Origin: Minisyncoccota bacterium
Lineage (GTDB): Bacteria > Patescibacteriota > Minisyncoccia > JAHIHE01 > JAGLIN01
Reading direction: 5' to 3'
Length of the DNA: 33,999 nt
Assembly (NCBI GenBank): GCA_023142595.1
Contig: JAGLJF010000015.1
Span: forward strand, 1 to 33,999
Notes under the pieces: model-generated
The model's database searches: none
The model's input: only the letters and a program-made list of their open reading frames with translations
What the model was told of the DNA's origin: nothing
Shown: piece after piece, positions 7,486 through 16,473 of the stretch
How positions within the stretch are numbered: position 1 is the stretch's first letter
Layout: the number at the start of each line of letters is the position of its first letter
Translations under genes and position numbers: made by a program

Positions 7486-8358
7486 TTATTTCGTCGCGCA
7501 ACTATCAAAACATCTTCTACGGTATTCATTAAGCTCAAAACATTCATCCATACATTTTTTCATTTCCTTATTTTCAATTATAAATCCGTTATTTATCTGA
7601 CATAAATCATTACAACCGCTCTTTTGTCCTCTGCGAATTCCACGACCGATCATTGGCATATCAGTTTCATTAACAATTCTAATTCGACCTGCTATAAAAA
7701 TATCTTCTTTTCTTTCTCCAATTGCAATAATAAATTGATTCTTTTCTAATTTCAATTTTTCTTCAAACTTTAAATTTTTTAAATCAACTTTCTGCAAGCC
7801 ACTTGGGATTTCCATAACAATATAATCATCACTAATTTCAAATATTTTTCCTGATATTCCATTTCGATGTAAGCCTACTGCACGGTTCAAAAATGGTTTC
7901 AAAACTACTCCCGACAATCCATCGCTAAAAGCTTGTTGTTCAATTTTTTCAGATACATCCGTGTAAGCAAGTACTATTCCAGCAAGCATAACTGTTGCAA
8001 CTAAACTTACTGCAAAATATTTAAAAGGTTTTTTATAGGAAAAATCTGCTTTCATCATCAAATAACCCGCCAAAAATAAAAAGAAAATAAAACCAATAAC
8101 CAATAAATAAGGGAATGACTCCAAAAAAGCCGCTATTCCACTAGTACCAAAACCTAAATACTCAAGATTACCTGTTGATTTTAGATAAAACAAAACTAAA
8201 TTAAAAAACAAAACAGATAAAATGACACTTAAAATAAAAGCGCTTTCTAATCCCAATTTTTCAGCAAGAAAAAGATACTTTGAACGCAACCTAACTTTTC
8301 CGCTTTTAATTTCGGACATAACCTTGTTCTCTAGTTTTTTTGAATCTTTATTTTCCAT
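7486..8358 (-). CDS. Membrane protein, probable anti-sigma factor (Cys-rich C-terminus)
   Basis: Overlaps the 3' end of an ECF sigma gene by 11 bp; hydrophobic segments in the first half; C-term CNDLCQINNGFIIENKEMKKCMDECFELNEYRRRCFDSC. Confidence 0.65.
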   Translation of the reverse strand: MENKDSKKLENKVMSEIKSGKVRLRSKYLFLAEKLGLESAFILSVILSVLFFNLVLFYLKSTGNLEYLGFGTSGIAAFLESFPYLLVIGFIFFLFLAGYLMMKADFSYKKPFKYFAVSLVATVMLAGIVLAYTDVSEKIEQQAFSDGLSGVVLKPFLNRAVGLHRNGISGKIFEISDDYIVMEIPSGLQKVDLKNLKFEEKLKLEKNQFIIAIGERKEDIFIAGRIRIVNETDMPMIGRGIRRGQKSGCNDLCQINNGFIIENKEMKKCMDECFELNEYRRRCFDSCATK

Positions 8359-8911
8359 ATATTTCTCCTTTCTTTAATTCTTCTTTAATCATTTTTTTTC
8401 CTCTTGAAATGAGCGTCCCTACGCTGCTTGTTGGAATTCTCAAAATATCACTAATTTCCTCATATGATTTTTGTTCAAAATAGAACAAAATCAACGGCTC
8501 CTGATATTTTTTCTTAATATTTTTCAACAATTTTTCCACACTATCTTTCAAAATTTTTTTATCAACATCGCCACCAATATCTATCTTTTCGTCGATTATC
8601 ATATATTCAACTTCATCCAGGGAAATTCTCTCTTTAGAATATTTCTTCAAATGATTCAAGGCCTCATTATGCGCAATTCTGTATATCCATGAAGAAAATT
8701 TTTTATTAATATTAAATCCATAAAGATTTTTATATACCTTTATGAAAACAACCTGAAGAACATCTTCAAGCTCATCTGGATCGTAAATAAATTTACGAAG
8801 ATAATGAGTCAGTTTTTGATTATAGCGTCGAATAATTTCGCTATATTGTTCTTGATTATTCTTCCTTATTATCTCGACTAGTTGTTCATCAGATAAATCT
8901 ATTGATTTCAT
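8348..8911 (-). CDS. ECF-type RNA polymerase sigma factor
   Basis: Region 2 DELEDVLQVVFIKVYKNL..FSSWIYRIAHNEALNHLKK; region 4 YQEPLILFYFEQKSYEEISDILRIPTSSVGTLISRGKKMIKEEL. Confidence 0.92.
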   Translation of the reverse strand: MKSIDLSDEQLVEIIRKNNQEQYSEIIRRYNQKLTHYLRKFIYDPDELEDVLQVVFIKVYKNLYGFNINKKFSSWIYRIAHNEALNHLKKYSKERISLDEVEYMIIDEKIDIGGDVDKKILKDSVEKLLKNIKKKYQEPLILFYFEQKSYEEISDILRIPTSSVGTLISRGKKMIKEELKKGEIYGK

Positions 8912-8934
8912 ATTTATAATTATACCAGTATACT

Positions 8935-8965
8935 TATTACAATTCAACTATGAATTTTATTTCAA
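8935..8965 (-). promoter_or_regulatory. Candidate autoregulatory ECF-sigma promoter, copy A
   Basis: Minus strand TTGAAATAAAAT-N11-TTGTAATA, about 24 bp upstream of the sigma start codon. Confidence 0.6.
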
Positions 8966-9001
8966 ATCCATAACAAATCTGTTTAAAGAATTGAGTATTT
9001 A

Positions 9002-9838
9002 TTAATTTGAATTAAAAATCAAATCACCATTTTTGTCTATTCTAAAAATTTCAATATTCATATTTTTGAGACGATTCATAAGTTCTTCGGCTGGATGACC
9101 ATAGCTATTTTTTCCAACAGGAATAACTGCTTTTTGAGGATTAACCTTCATTAAAAATTCGTTTGAAGTTGCATTTTTGCTTCCGTGATGTGCAATTTTG
9201 AGAATTCTTGTTTTAATATTAATATTTTTTTCAATCAATTCATTCTCGACATCAAATCCCGCATCTCCTGTTAATAAATAGGAATTGTTTTCAGTATCAA
9301 CTCGAAGAACAATTGAAGATTCATTATCGTCTTTCACTCTCTGATTATTTAAATTATTAAAAGGATATAAAATTTTAATATCTATATCATTTATTTTTAT
9401 CATCTGTCCAAACTCCGCATATTTAATTGGAATATTTTTCTCCTTAATTAATTTGTCCCATTCTTTGCAAATTGCAGTTTCACAAACAATTCCCGTTTCC
9501 AAAATTTGACCTACTTCGTAAAATTTTAAAACCTCCACTAATCCACCCATATGATCCTTGTCAGGATGAGTCATAATCACAAGTTCAATTTTACGATCAA
9601 GTAGCGGCATATATTTTCCAAGTTTATCTAAAATTACATTACCATCTCCCCCATCAATCAAAATTTGTATATTATTCCCAGCGTCAATCATTGCTGAATC
9701 CCCTTGCCCAACATCAAAAAATATAATTTTTGAGTTTTTAGTCGTGTCTTGATTATCAAAAGAAAACACCAAAAAAACATCCAATATAAAAAATATAGCA
9801 AAGATTATAAATAATATGTTTTTAAACTTAATTGACAT
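9002..9838 (-). CDS. ComEC C-terminal-type metallo-beta-lactamase-fold hydrolase
   Basis: IIFFDVGQGDSAMIDAG..LIDGGDG..IMTHPDKDHMGGL...LLTGDAG..ILKIAHHGSKNAT. Confidence 0.9.
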   Translation of the reverse strand: MSIKFKNILFIIFAIFFILDVFLVFSFDNQDTTKNSKIIFFDVGQGDSAMIDAGNNIQILIDGGDGNVILDKLGKYMPLLDRKIELVIMTHPDKDHMGGLVEVLKFYEVGQILETGIVCETAICKEWDKLIKEKNIPIKYAEFGQMIKINDIDIKILYPFNNLNNQRVKDDNESSIVLRVDTENNSYLLTGDAGFDVENELIEKNINIKTRILKIAHHGSKNATSNEFLMKVNPQKAVIPVGKNSYGHPAEELMNRLKNMNIEIFRIDKNGDLIFNSN

Positions 9839-9994
9839 TTTTAATTCTTATTTATAATTCAATTTCTTCAATAAACAAATCACAAGATATAGCCTCTTTG
9901 AAATATAGAAAATTTTGAAATGTTTTGGTCACAATAAAATAAACATTACTATCTTAATAATCCCGTTTTATGAATTTCGATATTGCATAATTTT

Positions 9995-11557
9995 TTATCT
10001 GAACTTATTTTTTATATTTTTTAAGTTCAATAAAATAATCAAAACTCCATAATAAACCACTCCAAATAAAACGCTGACATTCTCAAAACTAAAAAATCCA
10101 ATTTCAAATCCTGCGAAAATTTTAATGACATAGAGCTGAAAAAATAAAACCAACCAAACCGGAATTGCTATTATTTGTCCGAATAATAAATTCACAAATC
10201 CTGCCATAATCGAAATAATCCCACCAATCATAACAATCGGCACAAAAGGTAGAATCATAACATTTGTAAAAACAGAAAAAACAGAAAATTGACCAAAACT
10301 ACTAATTATAACTGGCAAAGTGGCAATTTGCGCTGAAATGGTAATCAAGAAAATGGTTTTGATTTTCAAATAATCGGGATATTTTTTAAAGATAGAATCA
10401 AGTTTTGGATATATATAAATTATACCAAGCACAGCCAGAAACGAAAGTTGAAATCCTGTGTCATATCGTAATAAATTTGGATTATGTAAAAGCATTAAAG
10501 AGCCAGCAAAAATAATTGCGATCCCTGCGCTTGAAAGTCTACCGACTCTTACTGCTAATAAAATCATCACACTCATCACAGATGCCCGAACAGCCGAGGG
10601 AGGAAATCCAACTAGTGTCACATAAAATCCAATTCCAATTACAGCAAGATAAAAAGCAGAACTACGATTTAATCCAATGGCAAGTAATAAAAACATAATC
10701 AGAACCCCAATAATTGTCATATGAAGACCTGAAATTGCAATGATATGTCGCGTACCAGTTCGATTAAAACTTTCCAGAGTTTCGTCACTTAAATCAGATT
10801 TTTCACCCAAAACCATCGCATTTATAATTCCCGCTTGTGGTTGCGAAAATATTTTTTTGACAATCTCACTCGCGCTTTTTCTATAACTTGCAATTTTTAT
10901 ATAAATATCCTCATCAGATTTTTTTAACAGCTCAACTTTTGGATAATATTCAACAAAAAATATTCCCTGAGCAAACAAATAATTCTTATATTCAAATCCA
11001 TCAAAATCTTCAGGAATATTCAACTTGCCCTTAAAACTAATTTTATCTCCCATATTATACTTTGGATATCTTTCCAGATAAATAATAATGCTACCAGACT
11101 CAAGTGATCTATTCTTTAAATTATCTGAACTAATTTCACCTAATAAAATTTTTTGTTTACCATTTTTGATTTCAGGAGATTGTAATATTTTTCCTCTTAG
11201 TAAAATTTTTTGCTCGTTTAGACTTTCAATTAACGCAATCTCATTTGTACTGAGTTTATTACTTTCAACTCTAATAAAACCGAAAGAAAAAAAGGTGGTG
11301 AATATTAAAAAGAATATCAGAAAGTTTTTATTGTCAGGCGATGCCGAGTCATTCTCTTTAACCCCCCAACCCCCCTTGTCAGGGGGGACTTTTAAATTAT
11401 TAGGAGAAAAAATTTTTCCTCCAAATAAAAAAATAAGCGGGATACAAAATCCCACAATTAAAAACAAAATCCAAACCTGAATTGAAGCAAAAGATCCGAT
11501 TGCAATACCAAAAATAAAAGAAAGGCAGCTCAACAAAAAATATTTTGATTTAGTCAT
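9995..11557 (-). CDS. comEC: ComEC/Rec2 competence membrane protein (channel part)
   Basis: GEKSDLSDETLESFNRTGTRHIIAISGLHMTIIG; GFPPSAVRASVM; many hydrophobic segments. Confidence 0.9.
   Translation of the reverse strand: MTKSKYFLLSCLSFIFGIAIGSFASIQVWILFLIVGFCIPLIFLFGGKIFSPNNLKVPPDKGGWGVKENDSASPDNKNFLIFFLIFTTFFSFGFIRVESNKLSTNEIALIESLNEQKILLRGKILQSPEIKNGKQKILLGEISSDNLKNRSLESGSIIIYLERYPKYNMGDKISFKGKLNIPEDFDGFEYKNYLFAQGIFFVEYYPKVELLKKSDEDIYIKIASYRKSASEIVKKIFSQPQAGIINAMVLGEKSDLSDETLESFNRTGTRHIIAISGLHMTIIGVLIMFLLLAIGLNRSSAFYLAVIGIGFYVTLVGFPPSAVRASVMSVMILLAVRVGRLSSAGIAIIFAGSLMLLHNPNLLRYDTGFQLSFLAVLGIIYIYPKLDSIFKKYPDYLKIKTIFLITISAQIATLPVIISSFGQFSVFSVFTNVMILPFVPIVMIGGIISIMAGFVNLLFGQIIAIPVWLVLFFQLYVIKIFAGFEIGFFSFENVSVLFGVVYYGVLIILLNLKNIKNKFR
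11359..11395. repeat. G/C-rich palindromic repeat inserted in frame within comEC
   Basis: taaccccccaaccccccttgtcaggggggacttttaa; shares sequence with 26504-26534. Confidence 0.75.
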
Positions 11558-11595
11558 AATTTATAATTAATATAAATATTGACTTATTAAGATAA

Positions 11596-11871
11596 TTGTC
11601 TATACTATTATTAATAGGAGATGATATTATAAATAATATTAAAAAAAGAGATAAGGCAAGAGTTCGGAAACCAAAAGCAAAAAATTTTATTAATTGGTTT
11701 TTTTCATTATTTAGAAAAGACCAACGCCTAAAATATTTTGACAAAAACCAAATCTACGAAGTTGAAGAGGTATCTGCTAATCATATTTGGGTAAAAAATG
11801 ACCAGCTTTTAAAAGTACATTTTCTTGACAATGATCCATGCATTAAAATCACTAAAAAAGGTTCGGAATGA
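11596..11871 (+). CDS. Small hypothetical protein (start uncertain)
   Basis: ORF with basic N-terminus; track start is TTG. Confidence 0.45.
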   Translation: MSILLLIGDDIINNIKKRDKARVRKPKAKNFINWFFSLFRKDQRLKYFDKNQIYEVEEVSANHIWVKNDQLLKVHFLDNDPCIKITKKGSE

Positions 11872-11897
11872 TTATTTATAATTATTCCTTTTTTATT

Positions 11898-12170
11898 TCA
11901 AAATAAAATCTCAATTATTTTTTCACTCTTCTTTTCACCTTTTATTATTTCAACTTTACTCTTTCCAATTTTCAACTCCTTTGCCAATAATTTCACAAGT
12001 TCCTTGTTTGCTTTTCCATCAACAGGAATAGCAGTCAAATAAATTTTCAAAAAAGGCAAATCATCTTCGCCATTCTTTTTCTTAAAATTCAAACCTAATT
12101 TATGCAAGCTTTCTAAGCCCACAACCTCATTTCTTGATGATCTAGTTATGACCTTACACTTAATTTTCAT
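11898..12170 (-). CDS. DUF167/YggU family protein
   Basis: IYLTAIPVDGKANKELVKLLAKELKIGKSKVEIIKGEKKSEKIIEI. Confidence 0.88.
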   Translation of the reverse strand: MKIKCKVITRSSRNEVVGLESLHKLGLNFKKKNGEDDLPFLKIYLTAIPVDGKANKELVKLLAKELKIGKSKVEIIKGEKKSEKIIEILF

Positions 12171-12201
12171 AAAATTTGAAAAAATATTTTAATTTCAAAA
12201 A

Positions 12202-12924
12202 CTAACCAACCATCACCACATTATCACAAACCTTTTTCATTTTCTCTGTTATCTTTTTTAAATAATTTTCATCATACGGCACGACATTTCCAAAATCTTT
12301 ATGAAGTGTTTTTTCTGACTTGAAATTCTGGATTGAATATCGATATAATTTTGAAAATATTTCTGGATTTATGTTATTTATCCAATCTATAATTTTATCA
12401 AAATCATCAGAAGTAACATATCCAGGAACAATTGTAGTTCGAAGCTCGAGATCCCCTCTGCTTTGTGTAATCATATCTATACTTTGTTCAATATTTTTTA
12501 TAATATCTTCTTTCTTCGTCATAATTCCATATTTTTCTGGAATCGTTTTTATATCTATCGCCCAATAGTCAATCAAATCTTCGTTCAATAAATTTTTCAC
12601 AACATTCGAGTGAGACGCGTTGGTGTCAAGCTTTATCAAAAATCCCATCTCTTTTATTTTTTTGATAAATTCTGTCAAACCAGATTGAAGCGTTGGTTCG
12701 CCTCCTGTAATACAAACCCCATCAAGGCTGCCTTTTCGGTCTTCTAAAAAATCAATAATTTCTTTTTCTTGAAATCCAATTTCATAATCAATCAGTTTTG
12801 GATTTACAATTTCCGCATTATGACAATATGGACAACGAAAATTACAACCAGTGGTAAAAACAGTTGCCGCCACTTTTTCTGGATAATCCAACATTGTAAA
12901 TTTTTGAAATCCGCCTATAAACAT
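12202..12924 (-). CDS. nrdG: Anaerobic ribonucleoside-triphosphate reductase activating protein (radical SAM)
   Basis: TTGCNFRCPYCHN radical-SAM motif, GFQKFTMLDYPEK; adjacent to nrdD. Confidence 0.9.
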   Translation of the reverse strand: MFIGGFQKFTMLDYPEKVAATVFTTGCNFRCPYCHNAEIVNPKLIDYEIGFQEKEIIDFLEDRKGSLDGVCITGGEPTLQSGLTEFIKKIKEMGFLIKLDTNASHSNVVKNLLNEDLIDYWAIDIKTIPEKYGIMTKKEDIIKNIEQSIDMITQSRGDLELRTTIVPGYVTSDDFDKIIDWINNINPEIFSKLYRYSIQNFKSEKTLHKDFGNVVPYDENYLKKITEKMKKVCDNVVMVG

Positions 12925-12996
12925 AACTATTATATTAGATTCTCAACATATACAATTTTTAAAATATAATTTCAAAATTTGAAATCAACAATTCTC

Positions 12997-14739
12997 CTAG
13001 TCCTTCATCGTCGCCGTGATAATATCAGGATATTTCTTAACATCTTTTCTCGCCAAGCTATAGGATGTTCCTTCTCCGGGAGTAGCCTCAAGATTAAATA
13101 ATCCCCCTGTTTCTTCTTGATATTTAATCATTTTATCACGCATAAACTCCAAAACCTCTTCAGCAAATTTATTTCCCTTTTTCGTAGCAATGCTTGTTTT
13201 TGTTCCAGTAAAATTTTGCAAAGCTTCGTTCATACCGATAATACCAATTGTTGAAAAATGATTTCCCCAATATTCTCCTCTTTGAAGTTTTATATTTGAA
13301 AGAAAATATTTTGAATATGGATATAAACCTTTTTCTGTAAAACTTTCCAAATTCTTTCTCTTGATCTCAAGACTTTCCTTAGCAAGATCCATATTTCTTC
13401 CCAAACGATTATAAAACTCTTTCTTAGTTTTTGACAAATATCCGATTCTTGGTAAATTAATCGTAACTACTCCGATTGATCCTGTGAGCGGATGTGCTCC
13501 AAAAAGACCTCCTCCTCGTTTATAAAGCTCTCTATTATCAAGACGCAATCTGCAACACATTGATCTTGCATCCTCTGGCTTCATATCACTGCCAATATAA
13601 TTTGCAAAATATGGAATACCATATTTTGCAGTCATTTCCCAAATCGGTTCCAAGTTTGGATCATCCCAATTAAAATCTTTGGTAATATTATATGTTGGAA
13701 TTGGAAATGTAAAAACTCGACCGCTTGCATCACCTTCAAGCATCACTTCTGCGAAAGCCTTATTCAAAAGACTAATTTCATTTGTAAAATCTTTATATTG
13801 CTCTTTTTGCGGCACACCTCCGATAATAACATATTCATTCGCAAGTGTAGAGGGAACGACTAAATCCATCGTGATATTTGTAAATGGAGTTTGAAATCCA
13901 ACTCTTGTCGGAACATTCATATTAAACACAAATTCCTGAATAGCCTGTTTTACATCCCTGTATGTCAATTGATCATATTTGATAAACGGCGCTAGAAGAG
14001 TATCAAAACTAGAAAAAGCTTCGGCTCCTGCAGCCTCTCCTTGAAGCGTATAGAAAAAATTCACAACCTGACCCAAAGCAGATCTGAAATGTTTTGGAGG
14101 CTTACTTTCGATTTTTCCAGTCACTCCTCCAAAACCATGAGTTACCAATTCTTTCAAATCCCAACCGCAACAATAAACTGCCAAGAGACCAAGATCGTGA
14201 ATATGGAAATCACCACTATCATGAGATTCTCTTATCTCTGGTGGATAGATTTTTTCAACCCAATATTTTGCAGTTATAATCGATGAAATATGATTATTTA
14301 GCCCTTGCAAAGAAAAAGCCATATTGCTATTTTCTTTCACTCTCCAATCAATTTCTTTCAAATAGTCATCGACCAAATCAGTAGATTTTTTCAAAATATC
14401 CTGACTTTCCCTCATCAACCTATGCTGTTCACGATAAATTATATATGACTTTGCAGTTTCAATATAATTTTCCCTAATTAAAAAACTTTCCACAATATCT
14501 TGAATTTCTTCTACGCTTGGAATTTCAACTTTCAACTTTCCACCACCATTTCTCACTGTAAATCTTTTACTCATTTCACACTCAACTTTTTTTGCAAGAT
14601 CCATAGCATTTCTTTTCGAACCCTCTTCGGTAGCGCTAAAAGCTTTATAGATTGCATTGATGAGCTTGCTCTTCTCGAACTTCACAATTCTTCCATTTCG
14701 CTTTCTTATCTGTTTTATTTTTATTTTTTTCACATTCAT
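12997..14739 (-). CDS. nrdD: Anaerobic ribonucleoside-triphosphate reductase, catalytic part without the glycyl-radical domain
   Basis: N-terminal ATP-cone (IRKRNGRIVKFEKSKLINAIYKAF), MCCRLRLD, LFNLEATPGEGTSYSLARKDVKKYPDIITA; ends at ATMKD*. Confidence 0.9.
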   Translation of the reverse strand: MNVKKIKIKQIRKRNGRIVKFEKSKLINAIYKAFSATEEGSKRNAMDLAKKVECEMSKRFTVRNGGGKLKVEIPSVEEIQDIVESFLIRENYIETAKSYIIYREQHRLMRESQDILKKSTDLVDDYLKEIDWRVKENSNMAFSLQGLNNHISSIITAKYWVEKIYPPEIRESHDSGDFHIHDLGLLAVYCCGWDLKELVTHGFGGVTGKIESKPPKHFRSALGQVVNFFYTLQGEAAGAEAFSSFDTLLAPFIKYDQLTYRDVKQAIQEFVFNMNVPTRVGFQTPFTNITMDLVVPSTLANEYVIIGGVPQKEQYKDFTNEISLLNKAFAEVMLEGDASGRVFTFPIPTYNITKDFNWDDPNLEPIWEMTAKYGIPYFANYIGSDMKPEDARSMCCRLRLDNRELYKRGGGLFGAHPLTGSIGVVTINLPRIGYLSKTKKEFYNRLGRNMDLAKESLEIKRKNLESFTEKGLYPYSKYFLSNIKLQRGEYWGNHFSTIGIIGMNEALQNFTGTKTSIATKKGNKFAEEVLEFMRDKMIKYQEETGGLFNLEATPGEGTSYSLARKDVKKYPDIITATMKD

Positions 14740-14921
14740 TATAATTTTTTGTTAATCTGTTTAAATGAATTAAGTTTTTTAATACAGACACTATCAAATT
14801 TGATAATTGCACCAATATTTTGAAACAACACTTTTCCATTAAAAAAATGCCTTTAAAAATAGTTCGGACAACCGCAACAACTCTATCTGAGTCTAAAGGA
14901 CACTTTTTGTTTTTGTAAAAT

Positions 14922-14951
14922 AAAAAATTATTATTACAATAATAATTTTTT
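14922..14951. terminator. A/T-rich palindrome downstream of ftsZ
   Basis: AAAAAATTATTATT-ac-AATAATAATTTTTT, 14-bp perfect arms. Confidence 0.55.
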
Positions 14952-14954
14952 ACT

Positions 14955-16199
14955 CTATTCTTCTTTTTTTATTTTTTTTCTTATAAATGCTGGAACATCA
15001 TATTCATCATCAGTACTTACGGGACTAATTTTTGAAGAAAACGCATTGTTTTCAACTTCGTTTTTTTTGTTGGCATTTTCAAATTTATCTTTTTTTCCGT
15101 TATTTTCCGTGTCATCACTATCTATATTCTCATCTGTAAACACAGTTTCATCGCTTAATTTTTCACAATTAGCTTCTTTGTTCATAAAATTAATTTCTTC
15201 GTCAACTACATTATCAATGTTTATTCTTTTGTTATTGTTATTGCCATCACTGAAACCTGTGGCAATTACAGTAACCTTAATCTCCCCTTTTTTAAGGTTC
15301 TCGTCAGTTACAGCCCCAAATATTACTCTTGCTTCATCATCAATAAATTCAGTTATAATACTTGCCGCTTCATTAATTTCCATCATTGTTAAATCAGCCC
15401 CTCCACTCACATTAAACAAAACTCCATTTGCACCATCAATAGATAATTCCAGAAGAGGACTATTAATCGCTTGCTTAGCTGCCTCAACTGCACGATTTTC
15501 TCCAGAGGCTTTTCCAATACCCATTAAAGAAGATCCTGTATTTTGCATAATTGATTTTACATCAGCAAAATCAACATTTACAATTCCTGGAATAGTAATT
15601 AAATCTGAAATGCCCTGAATACCTTGCCGCAATATATCATCAGCGAATTTAAAAGAATCTAACAATAATGTTTTTTTATCAATTACTTGAAGTATTTTGT
15701 CATTTGGAATAGTTATGATTGTGTCAACATGTCTTGTTAAACTTTCCAGACCATCTTCAGCAATTCTTTTTCTTTGCATTCCTTCGAACATAAATGGTTT
15801 CGTCACAACTGCAACTGTCAAAGCTCCTGCCTCTTTTGCAGCTTCTGCAACAATTGGCGCAGCTCCCGTTCCAGTCCCTCCTCCAAGTCCACAAGTTATA
15901 AAAACCATATCAGTATTTTTCAAAACATCTTGAATTTCATCTCTATTTTCTTCAGATGCTTGCCTGCCAACATCTGGATTCATTCCAGCTCCCAATCCTC
16001 TTGTTAAATTTTTTCCAATATGAATTTTTTCCGAAGCTTTACAATGGTGAAGATCTTGAGAATCTGTATTAATTGCTACAAAATCAACTCCACTTAAACC
16101 GGCTTCAATCATCCTGCTAATAGCATGATTACCACTTCCACCAACTCCCACAACTTTAATTCTGGCAAATGTCTCAAACTCTGGTTTAATTTCTTTCAT
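14955..16199 (-). CDS. ftsZ: Cell division protein FtsZ
   Basis: GVGGSGNHAISRMIEAGL, FITCGLGGGTGTGAAPIVAEAAKE; C-terminal DEYDVPAFIRKKIKKEE. Confidence 0.98.
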   Translation of the reverse strand: MKEIKPEFETFARIKVVGVGGSGNHAISRMIEAGLSGVDFVAINTDSQDLHHCKASEKIHIGKNLTRGLGAGMNPDVGRQASEENRDEIQDVLKNTDMVFITCGLGGGTGTGAAPIVAEAAKEAGALTVAVVTKPFMFEGMQRKRIAEDGLESLTRHVDTIITIPNDKILQVIDKKTLLLDSFKFADDILRQGIQGISDLITIPGIVNVDFADVKSIMQNTGSSLMGIGKASGENRAVEAAKQAINSPLLELSIDGANGVLFNVSGGADLTMMEINEAASIITEFIDDEARVIFGAVTDENLKKGEIKVTVIATGFSDGNNNNKRINIDNVVDEEINFMNKEANCEKLSDETVFTDENIDSDDTENNGKKDKFENANKKNEVENNAFSSKISPVSTDDEYDVPAFIRKKIKKEE

Positions 16200-16322
16200 A
16201 AATATGAAAATTAAATTATTACAATAATGATACTTTCATTTTACCTTTTTTCTGAAATTCTTGCAAGCGAAACTGGAATTATGAATCAATTTATACTTTA
16301 ACTATAAAGTCATAAAGGAAAA

Positions 16323-16406
16323 TTAGAAAGAAGGATCACGATAAAGCATATAAACCCACAAGCACATATAAAGAAAAGCTAAAATAATTAAAGCAACTAT
16401 AAACAT
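16323..16406 (-). CDS. Possible 27-aa single-TM small protein upstream of ftsZ
   Basis: MFIVALIILAFLYMCLWVYMLYRDPSF*; below the ORF-track size cut-off. Confidence 0.35.
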   Translation of the reverse strand: MFIVALIILAFLYMCLWVYMLYRDPSF

Positions 16407-16473
16407 AATAGTATTTTCTAATGCATAGATTATTAATCCAGTCTACGATAAAAAAGTTTTAAAAATTTTTTAT

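Noticed and set aside
11550-11744. Minus-strand 64-aa ORF upstream of comEC
   Set aside because: Overlaps the more plausible plus-strand ORF 11596-11871 and has no supporting features.
14791-14804. TATCAAATTTGATA palindrome upstream of nrdD as an NrdR box
   Set aside because: Perfect 14-bp palindrome, but it does not match the NrdR consensus well and no second phased box is evident.
15046-16007. Plus-strand ORFs opposite ftsZ
   Set aside because: Antisense shadows; ftsZ is unambiguous.
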